A stretch of 64,000 nucleotides of DNA from Deinococcus apachensis DSM 19763 (GCF_000381345.1 NZ_KB906403.1:110792-174791), one strand, 5' to 3'. Shown: positions 40,671-53,626, numbered from the stretch's first letter. The notes: generated by a model from the sequence alone, not told the origin. Program-made: numbers and translations.

Positions 40671-42191
40671 ATGACGCTGGCCCCCGCCTTCTCCTTCCAG
40701 GGCGTCTCCAAATCCTTCGGGCCGGTCGAGGTGCTGCACGACGTGACCTTCTCCACCGCACCCGGCGAGATTCACGCCCTGCTGGGCGAGAACGGCGCGG
40801 GCAAGAGTACCCTGATGAAGATTCTGGGCGGTTACCACCCGCCGACCCGGGGCGAGGTGCGGCTGAACGGCGAGCCCATTCACTTTGCGGGCAGCCGGGA
40901 CGCTGAGGCGCTCGGCATCGTCCTGATCCACCAGGAGTTCAACCTCGCCGAGGACCTGACGGTCGCGCAGAACATCTACCTGGGGCACGAGACGGGCGGC
41001 TTCCTGCTGGACGATGCGGCGATGGTCCGGGGGGCTCGGGAGGCGCTGGGGAGACTGGGCGTGAGGCTCGACCCCCGCACCCGCGTGCGTGACCTCACCG
41101 TGCCGCAAAAGCAGCTCGTGGAGATCGCCCGCGCGCTGTCCCGCCAGGCCCGCGTCCTCATCATGGACGAGCCGACTGCCGCCCTCACGCCGCACGAGAC
41201 GGAGACGCTGTTCGGCCTGATGCGGAGGTTGCGGGGGGAAGGCGTCACCATCGTCTACATCAGCCACAAGCTCGACGAGGTGAAGGCGATCTCCGACCGG
41301 GTGACGGTGCTGCGCGACGGCCGGTATGTGACAACAGCCTCAACGAGCGACCTGAGTCAGGCGCAGATGGCGAACCTGATGGTGGGGCGGGAACTGGAGG
41401 CGATGTTCCCGCCTAAAGGGCAGGCCGGGGCGGAGGAACTGCTCTCCGTGGAGGGGTTGGACGTGCCGGGCTGGGCGCAGGGCGTGAGCTTCACCATCCA
41501 CCGGGGCGAGGTGCTGGGCTTCGCGGGACTGGTCGGGGCGGGGCGCACCGAGAGCTTCGAGGGGCTGCTGGGCCTGCGCCCGCACCGGGTGGCGAGCGTG
41601 CGGGTGAAGGGCAAACCCGTCCGCATCCGAAACCCCGGCGACGCCACCCGCGCGGGGGTCGTCTATCTCAGCGAGGACCGCAAGGGCAAGGGCCTCCACG
41701 TGGACTTCCACCTGCGCCCCAACCTGACGCTGATGACGCTGGACCACTACGCCCGGCCCCTGCTCGACATCCGGGCCGAGCGGGAGGCGCTACGCCGCGC
41801 CGCCGGGGAGTACCACATCCGCGCGGGGCGGCTCGACGTGCCCGCCAGCTCGCTCTCGGGCGGCAACCAGCAAAAACTCGCCCTCGCCAAGATTCTGGAG
41901 GTCAGCCCCGACGTGATCATCCTCGACGAACCGACGCGCGGCGTGGACGTGGGCGCCAAGCGCGAAATCTACCTGCTGATCGGTCGCCTGGCCGCAGAGG
42001 GCAAGGGCGTGGTCGTCATCAGCTCCGAACTCCCCGAACTCCTGGGCGTGTGCCAGCGCCTCCTGGTCATGCGCGAGGGCCGGGTGGTGGGCGACCTGAA
42101 CACCGAGGGGCTGAGCGAGCAGGAGGTCATCCAGTACGCCACCGGTCTGAAGGTGGACAGGGTGGGGAGGACCGCGCATGTCCATGCCTGA
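40671..42191 (+). CDS. Sugar ABC transporter ATPase (RbsA/MglA type)
   Basis: 506 residues with two fused nucleotide-binding domains. The first has Walker [10 protein letters not shown], a diverged signature ([19 protein letters not shown]) and [11 protein letters not shown]. The second has a degenerate P-loop ([15 protein letters not shown]), signature [14 protein letters not shown] and [12 protein letters not shown]. This layout is standard for RbsA/XylG/MglA importers of monosaccharides or polyols. ATG 40671 follows AAGAGG. The 3' end overlaps the permease gene by 14 nt. Confidence 0.93.
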   Translation: MTLAPAFSFQGVSKSFGPVEVLHDVTFSTAPGEIHALLGENGAGKSTLMKILGGYHPPTRGEVRLNGEPIHFAGSRDAEALGIVLIHQEFNLAEDLTVAQNIYLGHETGGFLLDDAAMVRGAREALGRLGVRLDPRTRVRDLTVPQKQLVEIARALSRQARVLIMDEPTAALTPHETETLFGLMRRLRGEGVTIVYISHKLDEVKAISDRVTVLRDGRYVTTASTSDLSQAQMANLMVGRELEAMFPPKGQAGAEELLSVEGLDVPGWAQGVSFTIHRGEVLGFAGLVGAGRTESFEGLLGLRPHRVASVRVKGKPVRIRNPGDATRAGVVYLSEDRKGKGLHVDFHLRPNLTLMTLDHYARPLLDIRAEREALRRAAGEYHIRAGRLDVPASSLSGGNQQKLALAKILEVSPDVIILDEPTRGVDVGAKREIYLLIGRLAAEGKGVVVISSELPELLGVCQRLLVMREGRVVGDLNTEGLSEQEVIQYATGLKVDRVGRTAHVHA

Positions 42192-43191
42192 TTCCCCCGT
42201 CTCCGAGGCGGCGACGACCCGCGTCACGCCCCGCTCGGTGCTGACCCGCCTCGGGGCGCTGGGTCCCCTGCTCGGCCTGCTCGCCCTCGCTATCGTGGCG
42301 ACCCTCCTCAACCCCGACTTCCTGACCGTCTCCAACCTCTCCAACGTGTTGACCCGCGCCGCCTTCACGGGCATCATCGCGGTGGGGATGACCTTCGTGA
42401 TCATCTCGGGCGGCATCGACCTGTCGGTGGGCTCGCTCGCGGCGCTGATCGCGGGCTCGATGATCCTCATCATGAACACGCTCAAGACCTCGCTGGGGGC
42501 GGGGGTGGGCACCATAGCGCTGGGGATGCTCGCCGCGCTCGCCATCGGGGCTTTGGCGGGCCTCTTTCACGGCACCACGATCACGCGGGGGCGCATCGAG
42601 CCCTTCATCGTGACGCTGGGGACGCTGGGCATCTACCGGGCGGTGCTGACGTACCTGGCGCAGGGCGGGGCGATCTCGCTCGACCTGGACATCGGGGACC
42701 GCTACAGCCCGGTGTATTACGGCAGGCTGCTCGGCATCCCCATCCCCATCCTGGTCTTCGCTGCGGTGGCGCTCCTCGGCGGGCTGATCCTCAACCGCAC
42801 CCGCTACGGGCGCTACGTGCAGGCCATCGGCAGCAACGAGCAGGTGGCGCGGTACGCGGCGATCAACGTCACGGGGGTCAAGATCGCCACCTACGTGCTG
42901 CTGGGGGTGTGCGTGGGCCTCGCCACCATCCTTTACGTGCCGCAGCTCGGGAGCGCCACGCCCTCGACGGGGCTGCTGTGGGAACTCGACGCCATAGCCG
43001 CCGTCATCATCGGCGGCACGGCCCTGCGGGGCGGCTCGGGCCGCATCTGGGGCACAGTGGTCGGCGCGGTGCTGCTCGTGACCATCGGGAACGTCCTGAA
43101 CCTCACCAATATCATCTCCGTGTATCTCAACGCCGCCGTCACCGGCCTCGTCATCATCCTGGTCGCGTTCTTCCAGCGTGGCCGCAGGTGA
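42178..43191 (+). CDS. Sugar ABC transporter permease (RbsC type)
   Basis: 337-residue BPD_transp_2-family permease with eight to ten helices. It shows the characteristic [20 protein letters not shown] followed by [12 protein letters not shown], and [19 protein letters not shown]. It partners with the ATPase upstream and the binding protein downstream. Confidence 0.93.
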   Translation: MSMPDSPVSEAATTRVTPRSVLTRLGALGPLLGLLALAIVATLLNPDFLTVSNLSNVLTRAAFTGIIAVGMTFVIISGGIDLSVGSLAALIAGSMILIMNTLKTSLGAGVGTIALGMLAALAIGALAGLFHGTTITRGRIEPFIVTLGTLGIYRAVLTYLAQGGAISLDLDIGDRYSPVYYGRLLGIPIPILVFAAVALLGGLILNRTRYGRYVQAIGSNEQVARYAAINVTGVKIATYVLLGVCVGLATILYVPQLGSATPSTGLLWELDAIAAVIIGGTALRGGSGRIWGTVVGAVLLVTIGNVLNLTNIISVYLNAAVTGLVIILVAFFQRGRR

Positions 43192-43269
43192 AGGCAAGGG
43201 AGGAGGCCCAGCCCATGTAGCCCCGTCTCTCCGGTCCCCATCCCGCCCTCTCACGCTCAGGAGGCTTTC

Positions 43270-44223
<954 letters not shown>

Positions 44224-44237
44224 ACCAGAAGTCGCTG

Positions 44238-44261
44238 GAGGCCCGGCCAGGTTCGGGCCTC
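44238..44261 (+). other. Intercistronic stem-loop after the binding-protein gene
   Basis: GAGGCCCG (44238-44245) and CGGGCCTC (44254-44261) form an 8-bp stem, followed by TCCCCTTT. It is a weak terminator or stability element, placed as in the MalE-type operon at 31072. Confidence 0.55.
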
Positions 44262-44282
44262 TCCCCTTTGCCCGGAGGTCCC

Positions 44283-45292
44283 ATGTCCAGACCCGTTACC
44301 CTCTTCACCGGCCAGTGGGCCGACCTGCCCCTCGCCGAACTCGCCCCCCTCGCCCAGCGGATGGGCTACGACGGCCTCGAACTCGCGTGCTGGGGCGACC
44401 ATTTCGACGTTCAGGCAGCCCTGCGCGACGACAGCTACGTGGAGCAAAAGCTCGCCTTTCTGGAGGAGCACGGCCTGACCTGCCTCGCCATCAGCAACCA
44501 CCTCGTCGGGCAGGCGGTGTGCGACCTCATCGACGAGCGGCACCGCGAGATCCTGCCTGCCCACGTGTGGGGCGACGGCGATCCGGAGGGCGTGCGGCAA
44601 CGTGCGGCGCAGGAGATGATGGATACCGCCCGCGCCGCGCAGAGGCTGGGGGTGAGCGTGGTGAACGGCTTCACCGGCTCGCCCATCTGGCACTCGCTCT
44701 ACGCCTTCCCGCCGACCAGTCAGGCGTACTGGGAACGGGGGTTTCAGGACTTCGCGGCCCGCTGGCAGCCCATCCTGGACGTGTTCGACCAGGTGGGCGT
44801 CAACTTCGGGCTGGAAGTCCACCCGACGGAGATCGCGTTCGACATCGCCTCGGCACAGCGGGCGCTGGAGGCCGTCAGGCACCCGCGCTTCGGCTTCAAC
44901 TACGATCCCAGCCACCTCGCGTATCAGGGGGTGGACTACGTGAAGTTCATCCGCACCTTCGCCGACCGCATCTTCCACGTCCACATGAAGGACGTGTGGT
45001 GGGGGCACGGGAACGGGGACGTGGGCGTGTTCGGCGGGCACACGACCTTCGGCGACCCCCGGCGTTACTGGGACTTCCGCAGTGTGGGGCGCGGCGACGT
45101 GAATTTCGAGGAAATCATCGTGGCGCTGAACGATATCGGGTACTCGGGGCCGCTGAGCGTGGAGTGGGAGGATGCGCGGATGGACCGGGTGCATGGCGCG
45201 ACGGAGAGCGCGGCGTTCCTGCGGCGGCTGGACTTCCCCACCTCGAACGTGGCCTTTGACGCCGCCTTCGCCAAAGCGGAGCAGGAAGCCTG

Positions 45293-45293
<1 letters not shown>
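44283..45293 (+). CDS. Sugar phosphate isomerase/epimerase-like TIM-barrel protein
   Basis: 336-residue AP-endonuclease-2/xylose-isomerase-like TIM barrel. Metal-binding segments are [33 protein letters not shown] and [11 protein letters not shown]. Similar proteins act as IolE-type dehydratases, 3-keto-sugar isomerases or epimerases. ATG 44283 follows CCGGAGG. The stop overlaps the next start by one base (TGATG), coupling it to the dehydrogenase. Confidence 0.88.
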
Positions 45294-46501
<1,208 letters not shown>

Positions 46502-46697
46502 GCCACCGACGGCCCCTCAAGGAGAAGAATGTTGGCTGGGCGGACATGAACAGCCCCTCCCCCTTGAGGGGGGGGCGGCAAACATCTTGTGCCGGACAGT
46601 GTTTTCCCTATTGCACATCAAGCGTTGCAAGGGGGGAGAAGAGCTGTACCCATCGGCCTTCTCCTTGGCGTACCCAGCAGAAGAGATGCGCTTCCGC
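46502..46697. repeat. Intergenic palindromic repeat-like region, no gene
   Basis: Contains CCCCTCCCCCTTGAGGGGGG (about 46555-46574), related to the units near 11970 and 33160, and otherwise mixed sequence between two convergent genes. No strong terminator with a T-run is seen. Confidence 0.45.
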
Positions 46698-47528
46698 TTA
46701 TTCCTCCGTTTCTCCTCCCCCACCCCATAGGCCCGCGCAGAGCAACCCGAAATACGTCGGAACCTCGTAGGACAGGAACTCGGTTCGGCGGGCTTCTGGG
46801 GCAACGGCGCCCGCCAGCACGAGCGCCTGCCACAGCCCGTCCGGCTTGGCGTCCTCCACAAAATGGGGGTCGAGGGAAGCAAGGGCCTCCAGGTCACCGC
46901 GCCCAATCAGGTCCATGACCTGGGCGTCGAGCCGGGCGGCGGCCTCGTGATACCCGTACGGCCCGAACTCGGCGTGGGTGTGGGACCAGTCGCAACTGGC
47001 GATAAGACCGACCCTTTTGCCCGGAGCGGCGGTGGCACGCCTGAGGGCGGCCCCGAAGCGCAGGTGCGGCCCGAAATCCGTTCCACGTGGCGGGTTGACG
47101 ACCACGACTGGCACCTCCGGCATGAAGTGCAGCGGGATGATCGCTCCCCAGTCGAGCGGCAGGCACGAGAGCGGACCCTCGGCCGTGGCGAAGTTCAGGA
47201 GGGCGACGGGCAGACCGTCCTCGACTGCAGCTTGGGCGATGGCTCGGGCCAGGGAACGGTCCACCGGGCGCTCCATCGTCACGGTGGCGCCGTGGCTCTC
47301 GACCGTTCCCCGCACCCGCTCGGAGTCGGTCACCGTGAACTGACCCTCGGCCCGCGTCCCATGTGGGGTCAGGACCACGAGCACGTCGGGCGCGGCCTCG
47401 CGCATCCACTGCCCGAGCTGTTCCAGGCTGGCACGGGTGCGGGCCATCAGCGGCAGGTTGCCACCGCAGAGTTCCTTCAAGATTTCCGACCCGTGCGGGG
47501 CGATGCAGGCGAAGACGATGGGGGACAT
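46698..47528 (-). CDS. Class III extradiol dioxygenase-like protein (LigB/DODA type)
   Basis: 276 residues. Conserved parts are FACIAPHGSEIL (metal His), LVVLTPHGTRAEG, VGLIASCDWSHTHAEFGPYG (His pair) and a C-terminal LSYEVPTYFG segment. The family includes Fe(II) ring-cleavage dioxygenases and the MEMO proteins. Substrate unknown. The ATG at 47528 is used; an in-frame ATG at 47543 would add 5 residues. It is transcribed against the ThuA gene. Confidence 0.8.
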   Translation of the reverse strand: MSPIVFACIAPHGSEILKELCGGNLPLMARTRASLEQLGQWMREAAPDVLVVLTPHGTRAEGQFTVTDSERVRGTVESHGATVTMERPVDRSLARAIAQAAVEDGLPVALLNFATAEGPLSCLPLDWGAIIPLHFMPEVPVVVVNPPRGTDFGPHLRFGAALRRATAAPGKRVGLIASCDWSHTHAEFGPYGYHEAAARLDAQVMDLIGRGDLEALASLDPHFVEDAKPDGLWQALVLAGAVAPEARRTEFLSYEVPTYFGLLCAGLWGGGGETEE

Positions 47529-47662
47529 GACGACGCTCAGCATCGCACGGCCCCGGCGTACCGCCGGGCTGGACAAGGGACCTGACATTTCGCTTCGGTG
47601 AATGTTCCGGGGGCAGGGGGCGCCTATGCTGGGCCGCGACGATTCACCCGAGAGGAGCGGCC

Positions 47663-48397
47663 ATGCCAGGAACATCCCGCGTCACCGTCTGGAACGAGTA
47701 CCGCCACGAGAAGCGCAACCCCAAGGTGCAGGCCATCTACCCCGATGGAATGCACGCGGTTATCGCCGCCGCCCTGCAGGGGGCGGGTTTCCCCGTCCGC
47801 ACCGCCACCCTCGACGAGCCCGAGCACGGCTTGACGGAGGAGGTGCTGGCGGAGACGGACGTGCTGATCTGGTGGGGCCACCTGGCGCACGGGGAGGTCT
47901 CGGACGAGGTGGTCGAGCGCGTGCACCGCCGGGTGCTGGACGGCATGGGCCTGATCGCGCTTCACTCCGCGCACTTCTCCAAGATCTTCAAACGCCTCAT
48001 GGGCACGGGCTGCGACCTGAAGTGGCGCGAGGGCGACGACCACGAGCGGCTGTGGGTCGTGGCTCCCGGGCACCCCATCGCCGAGGGGCTGGGCGAGACC
48101 ATCGAGCTCCTCGGCGAGGAGATGTACGGCGAGTTCTTCGACGTGCCGCCCCCCGAGACGCTGGTCTTCCTGAGCTGGTTCAGCGGCGGCGAGGTCTTCC
48201 GCTCGGGCTGCTGCTACACGCGCGGCTCCGGGAAGATCTTCTACTTCCGCCCCGGGCACGAGACCTACCCCACCTACCACCACCCGGACATCCAGCGCGT
48301 GATCGCCAACGCGGTGCGCTGGGCCGCCTCGACCCCCGGGGCCCCGCGCGCCTTCGGCAACCGCCCACCCCTCGAACCCACCGGGGAACTCGTATGA
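47663..48397 (+). CDS. ThuA-domain protein
   Basis: 244-residue trehalose-utilisation (ThuA) family protein with a glutamine-amidotransferase-like fold: [44 protein letters not shown] and [16 protein letters not shown]. In rhizobia ThuA acts with a Gfo/Idh dehydrogenase (ThuB) in trehalose/sucrose oxidation to 3-keto sugars. Here the next gene is such a dehydrogenase, overlapping by 4 nt. GAGAGGAGC precedes the ATG. Confidence 0.9.
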   Translation: MPGTSRVTVWNEYRHEKRNPKVQAIYPDGMHAVIAAALQGAGFPVRTATLDEPEHGLTEEVLAETDVLIWWGHLAHGEVSDEVVERVHRRVLDGMGLIALHSAHFSKIFKRLMGTGCDLKWREGDDHERLWVVAPGHPIAEGLGETIELLGEEMYGEFFDVPPPETLVFLSWFSGGEVFRSGCCYTRGSGKIFYFRPGHETYPTYHHPDIQRVIANAVRWAASTPGAPRAFGNRPPLEPTGELV

Positions 48398-49410
48398 CCA
48401 TGAAGGTCGGCGTGATCGGCGGGGGCGGCGTCTCGCGCTTTCACTTCGCGGGGTACGCGGCGGCGGGCGCGCAGGTCGTCGCCGTGGCCGAGGCCAACCC
48501 GCAGACGCTGGAGCAGGTGCAGGCTGAGTGGCGGGTGCCGCGCGGCTACGCGAGTTTCGAGGACCTGTGCGCCGACCCCGAGGTCGAGGCGGTGTCCGTC
48601 TGCCTCCCGAACTCCCTGCACCACCCGGCGACCATCGCGGCGGCGCGGGCGGGGAAGCACGTCCTGTGCGAGAAGCCGATCTCCATGTCGCTGGAGCAGG
48701 CGCAGGAGATGATCGACACCTGTAGAGAGGCGGGCGTCATCCTCCAGATCGGTCACCACCTGCGCTCGAACGCGGCGGCGGAGAAGGCGCGGCAGCTCAT
48801 CATCTCGGGCGAACTCGGCCGGGTGACCTTCGTGCGGCTGCGGCAGGCCCACGACTGGGGCGGCGGCCCGGTGCGCGAGTCGTTCCGCACCCTGGCGAGT
48901 TCGGGGGGCGGCACCCTGCTCGACAACGGGAGCCACATGATGGACCTCGCCCGCTACTTCGGCGGCCCGGTCCGCGAGGTCTTCGCCCGCACCGCCACCC
49001 TGGGCTTTGAAGTCGAGGTCGAGGACACGAGCGTCGTGTCGCTGGAGTTCGAGTCGGGGGCGCTGGGCAGCGTGGAGAACGCCTGGACCGCGACCGGGTG
49101 GGAAGAGGCCTTCTGGGTGTACGGCACGCGGGGGGCACTGGAGTACACCAACCGGCTGCAAACCCCCACCCTGCGCCACGTCTTCCGCTCGTCGCCGGGG
49201 ACCGACTGGAACGAGCAGGACGTCGCCGTATACCAGTTCGCGGGTCTGGAGCCGCATTCCCGCAACGTGGTGGAGTTTCTCCAGGCCATCCGCGGCGAGC
49301 GGCCCGTCATCTGCACGGGCGAGGACGGCATGGAGGCCGTGCGGCTCATCCTCGCCAGCTACCAGAGCGCCCGGGAACGGCGCCCAATCCTGATGGCGGA
49401 GGTGAGCTGA
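48394..49410 (+). CDS. Gfo/Idh/MocA-family dehydrogenase (ThuB-like position)
   Basis: 338 residues. NAD(P) fold [19 protein letters not shown], catalytic-Lys motif CEKPISMS, and [14 protein letters not shown] with the family His. Its ATG overlaps the ThuA stop (ATGA), so the two enzymes are coupled. Likely a sugar 3-dehydrogenase or related oxidoreductase; the exact sugar is not shown by sequence. A terminator follows. Confidence 0.9.
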   Translation: MTMKVGVIGGGGVSRFHFAGYAAAGAQVVAVAEANPQTLEQVQAEWRVPRGYASFEDLCADPEVEAVSVCLPNSLHHPATIAAARAGKHVLCEKPISMSLEQAQEMIDTCREAGVILQIGHHLRSNAAAEKARQLIISGELGRVTFVRLRQAHDWGGGPVRESFRTLASSGGGTLLDNGSHMMDLARYFGGPVREVFARTATLGFEVEVEDTSVVSLEFESGALGSVENAWTATGWEEAFWVYGTRGALEYTNRLQTPTLRHVFRSSPGTDWNEQDVAVYQFAGLEPHSRNVVEFLQAIRGERPVICTGEDGMEAVRLILASYQSARERRPILMAEVS

Positions 49411-49443
49411 GCAGAGACTTGGAACAGCCGTTGGATTGAAGCT

Positions 49444-49471
49444 GGGGGTGGAGAGAGTTCCGCCCCCTTTT
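49444..49471 (+). terminator. Terminator after the thuA/dehydrogenase pair
   Basis: A 9-bp stem (GGGGGTGGA with TCCGCCCCC) with a 6-nt loop is followed by TTTT. Confidence 0.8.
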
Positions 49472-49602
49472 CACATGCCTTCCGGTAGCGGCCGCCGAGG
49501 CTCCCTCACCACAGGGCGCTCTTGCGCGGGCATCCTGTACGTACCCATCCCACCCCATGGCGGCCCCCGCGAGGCCGTTTTCCCCCTGCTGCTGGAGGTT
49601 CC

Positions 49603-50340
49603 ATGCGCCGCCTCGCCCTGCCGCTTCTGCTGACCCTGTTCGCCGCCCTGCCCGCGGCCCGTGCGGGGGTCGTTCAACTCCAGGCACCCGACGGCCTCAC
49701 CCTGTACGCGGAGCACGTCTCCCCGGCCCGCCCCGTGGGCGCAGTGCTGCTCCTGCACGACGCGGGGCGGAATCTGCACGAGTTCGGGGGAGTGACCGGG
49801 CGGCTGGCGCGGGAAGGCTACGCCTCGCTGGCCCTCGACGCGCGCTTTGGCGGCGAGTACGACGGGTATCCCAACCGGACGGCCGCGGGGCTGGGCTCCC
49901 GCATCCTCACTGAGGCCGATACGCTCAGGGACCTGGATGCGGCCCTCGCCTGGCTGCGGCAGGCGCACCTGGGCGTGCCCCTCTTCGCGCTGGGCAGCGG
50001 CGCGGGCGGGGTGCTGCTCTTCCCGTTCGCCCTGCGGCACCCGGACCTCGCCGGAATCCTGGCGTTCAGCCTCTACCGGGGCGACCTCTTCGAGACGGAC
50101 GCCCTGGCCGCCGCGCGGCAACTCCGGGTGCCCGTGTTCGTCACGAGCAGCGACGACCCCTTCGAGATCGGGGCGGCCCGGGAACTCGCCCGCGCCGCGC
50201 GGGGGGTGCAGTACGTCCCACCGGGCTTCGGCCTGCGCGGGGCGGTGACCCTCGACCCGGCCAAGACGACCGAGGCCGCCGTCAGCGAGGGGTACTGGAG
50301 GGCGGTGCTGCGCTTCCTGCGGCAGCCGGGGGCCAGGTAA
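49603..50340 (+). CDS. Exported alpha/beta-hydrolase-like protein
   Basis: 245 residues with a signal peptide (RRLALPLLLTLFAALPAARA). The fold resembles dienelactone hydrolase/acyl-peptidase types: AVLLLHDAGRNLHEFGGVTG, LALDARFGGEYDG. At the nucleophile elbow it reads FALGSGAGGVLL rather than a clear GxSxGG, so the catalytic Ser is displaced or lost. It may be non-catalytic. ATG 49603 follows CTGGAGG. Confidence 0.7.
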   Translation: MRRLALPLLLTLFAALPAARAGVVQLQAPDGLTLYAEHVSPARPVGAVLLLHDAGRNLHEFGGVTGRLAREGYASLALDARFGGEYDGYPNRTAAGLGSRILTEADTLRDLDAALAWLRQAHLGVPLFALGSGAGGVLLFPFALRHPDLAGILAFSLYRGDLFETDALAAARQLRVPVFVTSSDDPFEIGAARELARAARGVQYVPPGFGLRGAVTLDPAKTTEAAVSEGYWRAVLRFLRQPGAR

Positions 50341-50350
50341 GACCTCTCCC

Positions 50351-51376
50351 CTACGCCTCCTGCGGCAGCTTCTCCAGCAGGCCGACCAGACGCGGGTCGA
50401 GGGCCTTGCCCGCCTGGGCCCTCAAGCGGCCCACGTCGCCCGCCCGCACGTAGGCGTCGGCGGCGGTCAGGATGCGGGCGTACAGGGGGATGTCCTCGGC
50501 GGCGAGGCCCTCAGGCTCGCCCTGGCCGTCCCAGCGCTCGTGGTGGTGGCGGATGGCCTTTTGCGCCTCGGCCAGATGGGGCACGCCGTGCAGGAAGTTG
50601 GCCCCGACCTGGGCGTGCCCGGCCTCGCCGTGCAGCTTGCCCAGGTCGTGCAGGGTGGCGGCGTACCACAGCTCCTCCAGTTCGCGCTCGACCAGGCCCA
50701 CCGCCCGCCCCAGCCGCATGGCCGTGTCGGCGACCGCCTGCGCGTGACCCAGGCCGTCGAACTCCTGGCTCTCGACCGCCTCCACCAGGGCGCCGGTGAT
50801 CTGCCGCGCCGTCTGCCGCCACTCGTCGCGCGAGTGCAGCACGGTCAGCAGCGGCGCGACCGCTGCACCCCACGCCGCCGCAGCCTCCTGCTGCCCCGGT
50901 GTGATCTCCCCCGAGGAGGTGCGGTCGAGCACGAGTGCCCCCAGACCCCGGCCCCGGTCGCTCAGCGGCACGATGAGCGTCAGGGGCACCTCGCGCAGAC
51001 CCGCGGCGTCCAGCTGGGCCTGGACCTCGGGGGGGTTGAGCTCGTACAGTTCGCGTCCCCCTCCCGTGAGCAGACGGACGCGCGGCCGGGCCCAGGGCCC
51101 CTGAAGCGGGGTGCCGATCAGTGACTTGGGGTAGCCGAACACGGCGGTGATCCGGTCCTGCCCCCGCCGCCACACCGCGTACCCCTGGGCCTGCCCCCCC
51201 AGCAGCGTGACGGCGTGGGCCAGGGCCCCCTCCAGCACCCCCTCCAGGCTGGGGCGGGCGAGCAGATCGGCCAGCACCCGCGTGGGGTCGGGCGGCTCGC
51301 CCGGGGGAACGACACCGGAATGACGGGGATCGGGCCCGGGCGGGGGCACGGACGGCGGACGGGGGCGTCGGAACAC
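50351..51376 (-). CDS. GAF + degenerate HD-GYP domain protein
   Basis: 341 residues. A GAF-type sensor region (about 40-185) is followed by an HD domain ([19 protein letters not shown]) and an HD-GYP-like element [20 protein letters not shown] in which the GYP triplet reads GEP. HD-GYP proteins hydrolyse cyclic di-GMP; the metal His/Asp are kept but the altered signature makes activity uncertain. GTG 51376 lies 9 nt after TATACT. Confidence 0.8.
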   Translation of the reverse strand: MFRRPRPPSVPPPGPDPRHSGVVPPGEPPDPTRVLADLLARPSLEGVLEGALAHAVTLLGGQAQGYAVWRRGQDRITAVFGYPKSLIGTPLQGPWARPRVRLLTGGGRELYELNPPEVQAQLDAAGLREVPLTLIVPLSDRGRGLGALVLDRTSSGEITPGQQEAAAAWGAAVAPLLTVLHSRDEWRQTARQITGALVEAVESQEFDGLGHAQAVADTAMRLGRAVGLVERELEELWYAATLHDLGKLHGEAGHAQVGANFLHGVPHLAEAQKAIRHHHERWDGQGEPEGLAAEDIPLYARILTAADAYVRAGDVGRLRAQAGKALDPRLVGLLEKLPQEA

Positions 51377-51385
51377 GTTCTGCCC

Positions 51386-51404
51386 AGTATAGCCACGCTA
51401 CCCT
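51386..51404. promoter_or_regulatory. Two back-to-back leaderless -10 boxes
   Basis: TATACT on the minus strand (51391-51386) serves the HD gene, and TACCCT on the plus strand (51399-51404) serves the YkgJ-type gene, 6 nt before GTG 51411. Seven bp separate the boxes, so polymerases must exclude each other. Confidence 0.6.
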
Positions 51405-51410
51405 ACCCGG

Positions 51411-52166
<756 letters not shown>

Positions 52167-52194
52167 GCGGAGGAGAACCCGTCGGCCCACCGCG

Positions 52195-52411
52195 CGGTCT
52201 GAACGGTCCGGAGCACCAGGTCGAGGTGCAACTCCAGCGGAATGCTCTTCCCCTCCGGGTCAGCGAAGGTAGAGATGAAGGAGTAGCAGGCGGTGGCGAG
52301 CGCCCGCGCCCCCGTCGCCGCGACAACCTGGGCCGACACGACATCCCGCACGTTGCCGAGCGTGAGGATTTCCGGGCGGTGTGCAGCAGAAGAAAGCTGC
52401 GTTTGAAACAT
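52195..52411 (-). pseudogene. Truncated isocitrate lyase/PEP mutase family gene
   Basis: Only the first about 72 codons remain: after ATG 52411 the frame reads [20 protein letters not shown] then [14 protein letters not shown] and [15 protein letters not shown], the N-terminus of the ICL/PEPM-superfamily (oxaloacetate-decarboxylase-like) TIM barrel. After that homology stops and the frame runs antisense into the YkgJ gene. The missing part includes the metal and catalytic residues, so it is a gene remnant lying just outside the integration site. Confidence 0.7.
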
Positions 52412-52473
52412 TCTCTCGCCTCGAAGTGGTGGGGTTTGGGTGACACCCGACCCTCAGTCGTAGGACGCAAAAG

Positions 52474-52500
52474 AAAAATCCCGCGCTGGGCGGGATTTTT
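52474..52500. terminator. Bidirectional terminator of the former tRNA-Lys gene
   Basis: An 11-bp stem AAAAATCCCGC / GCGGGATTTTT with loop GCTGG, T-rich on both strands. On the minus strand it follows the CCA end of the tRNA fragment directly. Confidence 0.85.
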
Positions 52501-52502
52501 TC

Positions 52503-52547
52503 TGGTGGGTCGCCCGGGACTTGAACCCGGAACCCGCTGATTAAAAG
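52503..52547 (-). other. 3' fragment of tRNA-Lys: attachment-site scar
   Basis: Minus-strand sequence runs from the anticodon loop (CTTTTAA) through the T-arm CCGGGTTCAAGTCCCGG to the acceptor CGACCCA and encoded CCA. The 5' half is absent: upstream sequence does not form D-arm or anticodon-stem pairs. Such 45-nt 3' remnants are left where an integrative element inserted into a tRNA gene, the intact copy being rebuilt at the other end. The anticodon would be UUU. Confidence 0.8.
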
Positions 52548-52679
52548 AGGGCGTTAGGGGTATTCGGCCCCGTTTCCCCCTTCCCGGGGGAATCCGCCTA
52601 AATGCCGTGTAGAGCGGGAGAAAGCAGCGAAGGGGAGGCCGGGCGTTTCCGGTCCGGGGAGTGCATTTCCTGCCCTGAA

Positions 52680-52698
52680 TGGGCCACGTTTGGGCCAC
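52680..52698 (+). repeat. Direct repeats resembling integrase arm sites
   Basis: TGGGCCAC occurs at 52680-52687 and 52691-52698, an 11-bp (one helical turn) period, about 130 bp inside the attachment scar. Paired octamers at such places are often integrase or excisionase arm sites. Confidence 0.4.
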
Positions 52699-52734
52699 AG
52701 TGTCCGGCTACTTCCGGGTGCGTAGCGCGTGGGG

Positions 52735-52740
52735 TAAGCT
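52735..52740 (+). promoter_or_regulatory. -10 box of the first element gene
   Basis: TAAGCT ends 7 nt before ATG 52748 and supports that start. Confidence 0.5.
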
Positions 52741-52747
52741 GTACGGG

Positions 52748-53626
52748 ATGACGCCCACAGCCACGCTGAACGCTGCCCGATTGGGGCAGTGGCTCACGGT
52801 GGTAAATCGGCAAGGGTGGAAGACCCACACGCTGCACCTGTTCAGCGGTGAGGTGGAAGAGACGGTGTGTGCTCCCCTGATCGTGTGGGCCGCGAAGCCC
52901 GGCGAAGGAGAAGCACTGCCGAGGGTGCGGGCGCCTGAGCCTTCGCCACTGGTAGCCCAATTAGCGGTGATGAATAAGCGGGCGCACTTCCTGGCCTTCG
53001 TGCGGGCAGCGCATGGGAAGGTGCGGCACAGCGTCCGTTGGAAGACGGGCGCCAGGGTGCGGCGGCTTTGGAAGCTTCAAGCCCTGGACCGGGCGCGATG
53101 TGTCCTCAGCCGTCTACGGCGTCAAGAACGGGCATGCAGGGGACAAAATCTTACACGTCGGGCGCTTCGCACCCCAAGTAAGCACTGGAATGGTGAGCAT
53201 GTGTACGCAATTGAGTGCCTAGAGGAGCGTTTTGAGCACCTTACCTCCACCTGGGCAAGTCAAGAAAACTCCAATGACGTAGATAGATCACTACTGGAAT
53301 TTCTAGACGCTGAATTAAGTGCTGTGTACATGGGGTACACCGGCCCCCAGATGTGGGCATCGGGACCGGAAAGAGACCGGTACTTGCCCTACCTCCTGGC
53401 CTACGCCCGCGCTATAGGGGACAAGTGGGGGCTTGTCGAAGTGGTAGCGGCGATGCGTTACCGCCCATACAGCTTGGCTGGGCTGCTCAAGCACCTTGAA
53501 CGGGCCGCCTACCGCGCCCACCTTACCCGCCGCGTTCGGCCTGTCTCTCGTCGCACCCGCGCCCCCCGGCCCCTGTACGTGCGGCCACGGCCTCCCACGG
53601 CCCCACTTGCCCCCCCTGTGGCCTGA
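52748..53626 (+). CDS. Element protein of unknown function
   Basis: 292 residues, basic, with no recognised domain. The middle (about 95-165) is Arg/Lys-rich (RRLWKLQALDRARCVLSRLR), followed by a less GC-rich part (HLTSTWASQENSNDVDRSLL) and an Arg/Pro-rich C-terminus. The mixed base composition suggests assembly from foreign DNA. It is not a tyrosine or serine integrase by inspection. Position next to the attachment site suggests a role in element maintenance, but that is a guess. Confidence 0.55.
   Translation: MTPTATLNAARLGQWLTVVNRQGWKTHTLHLFSGEVEETVCAPLIVWAAKPGEGEALPRVRAPEPSPLVAQLAVMNKRAHFLAFVRAAHGKVRHSVRWKTGARVRRLWKLQALDRARCVLSRLRRQERACRGQNLTRRALRTPSKHWNGEHVYAIECLEERFEHLTSTWASQENSNDVDRSLLEFLDAELSAVYMGYTGPQMWASGPERDRYLPYLLAYARAIGDKWGLVEVVAAMRYRPYSLAGLLKHLERAAYRAHLTRRVRPVSRRTRAPRPLYVRPRPPTAPLAPPVA

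Noticed and set aside
52503..52547. A functional tRNA-Lys gene
   Set aside because: Only the anticodon loop to CCA half is present; no D-arm, 5' acceptor strand or anticodon-stem 5' strand can be found upstream.
52748..53626. An integrase at the left end of the element
   Set aside because: The protein shows neither the Arg-His-Arg-Tyr pattern of tyrosine recombinases nor a serine-recombinase N-terminus.
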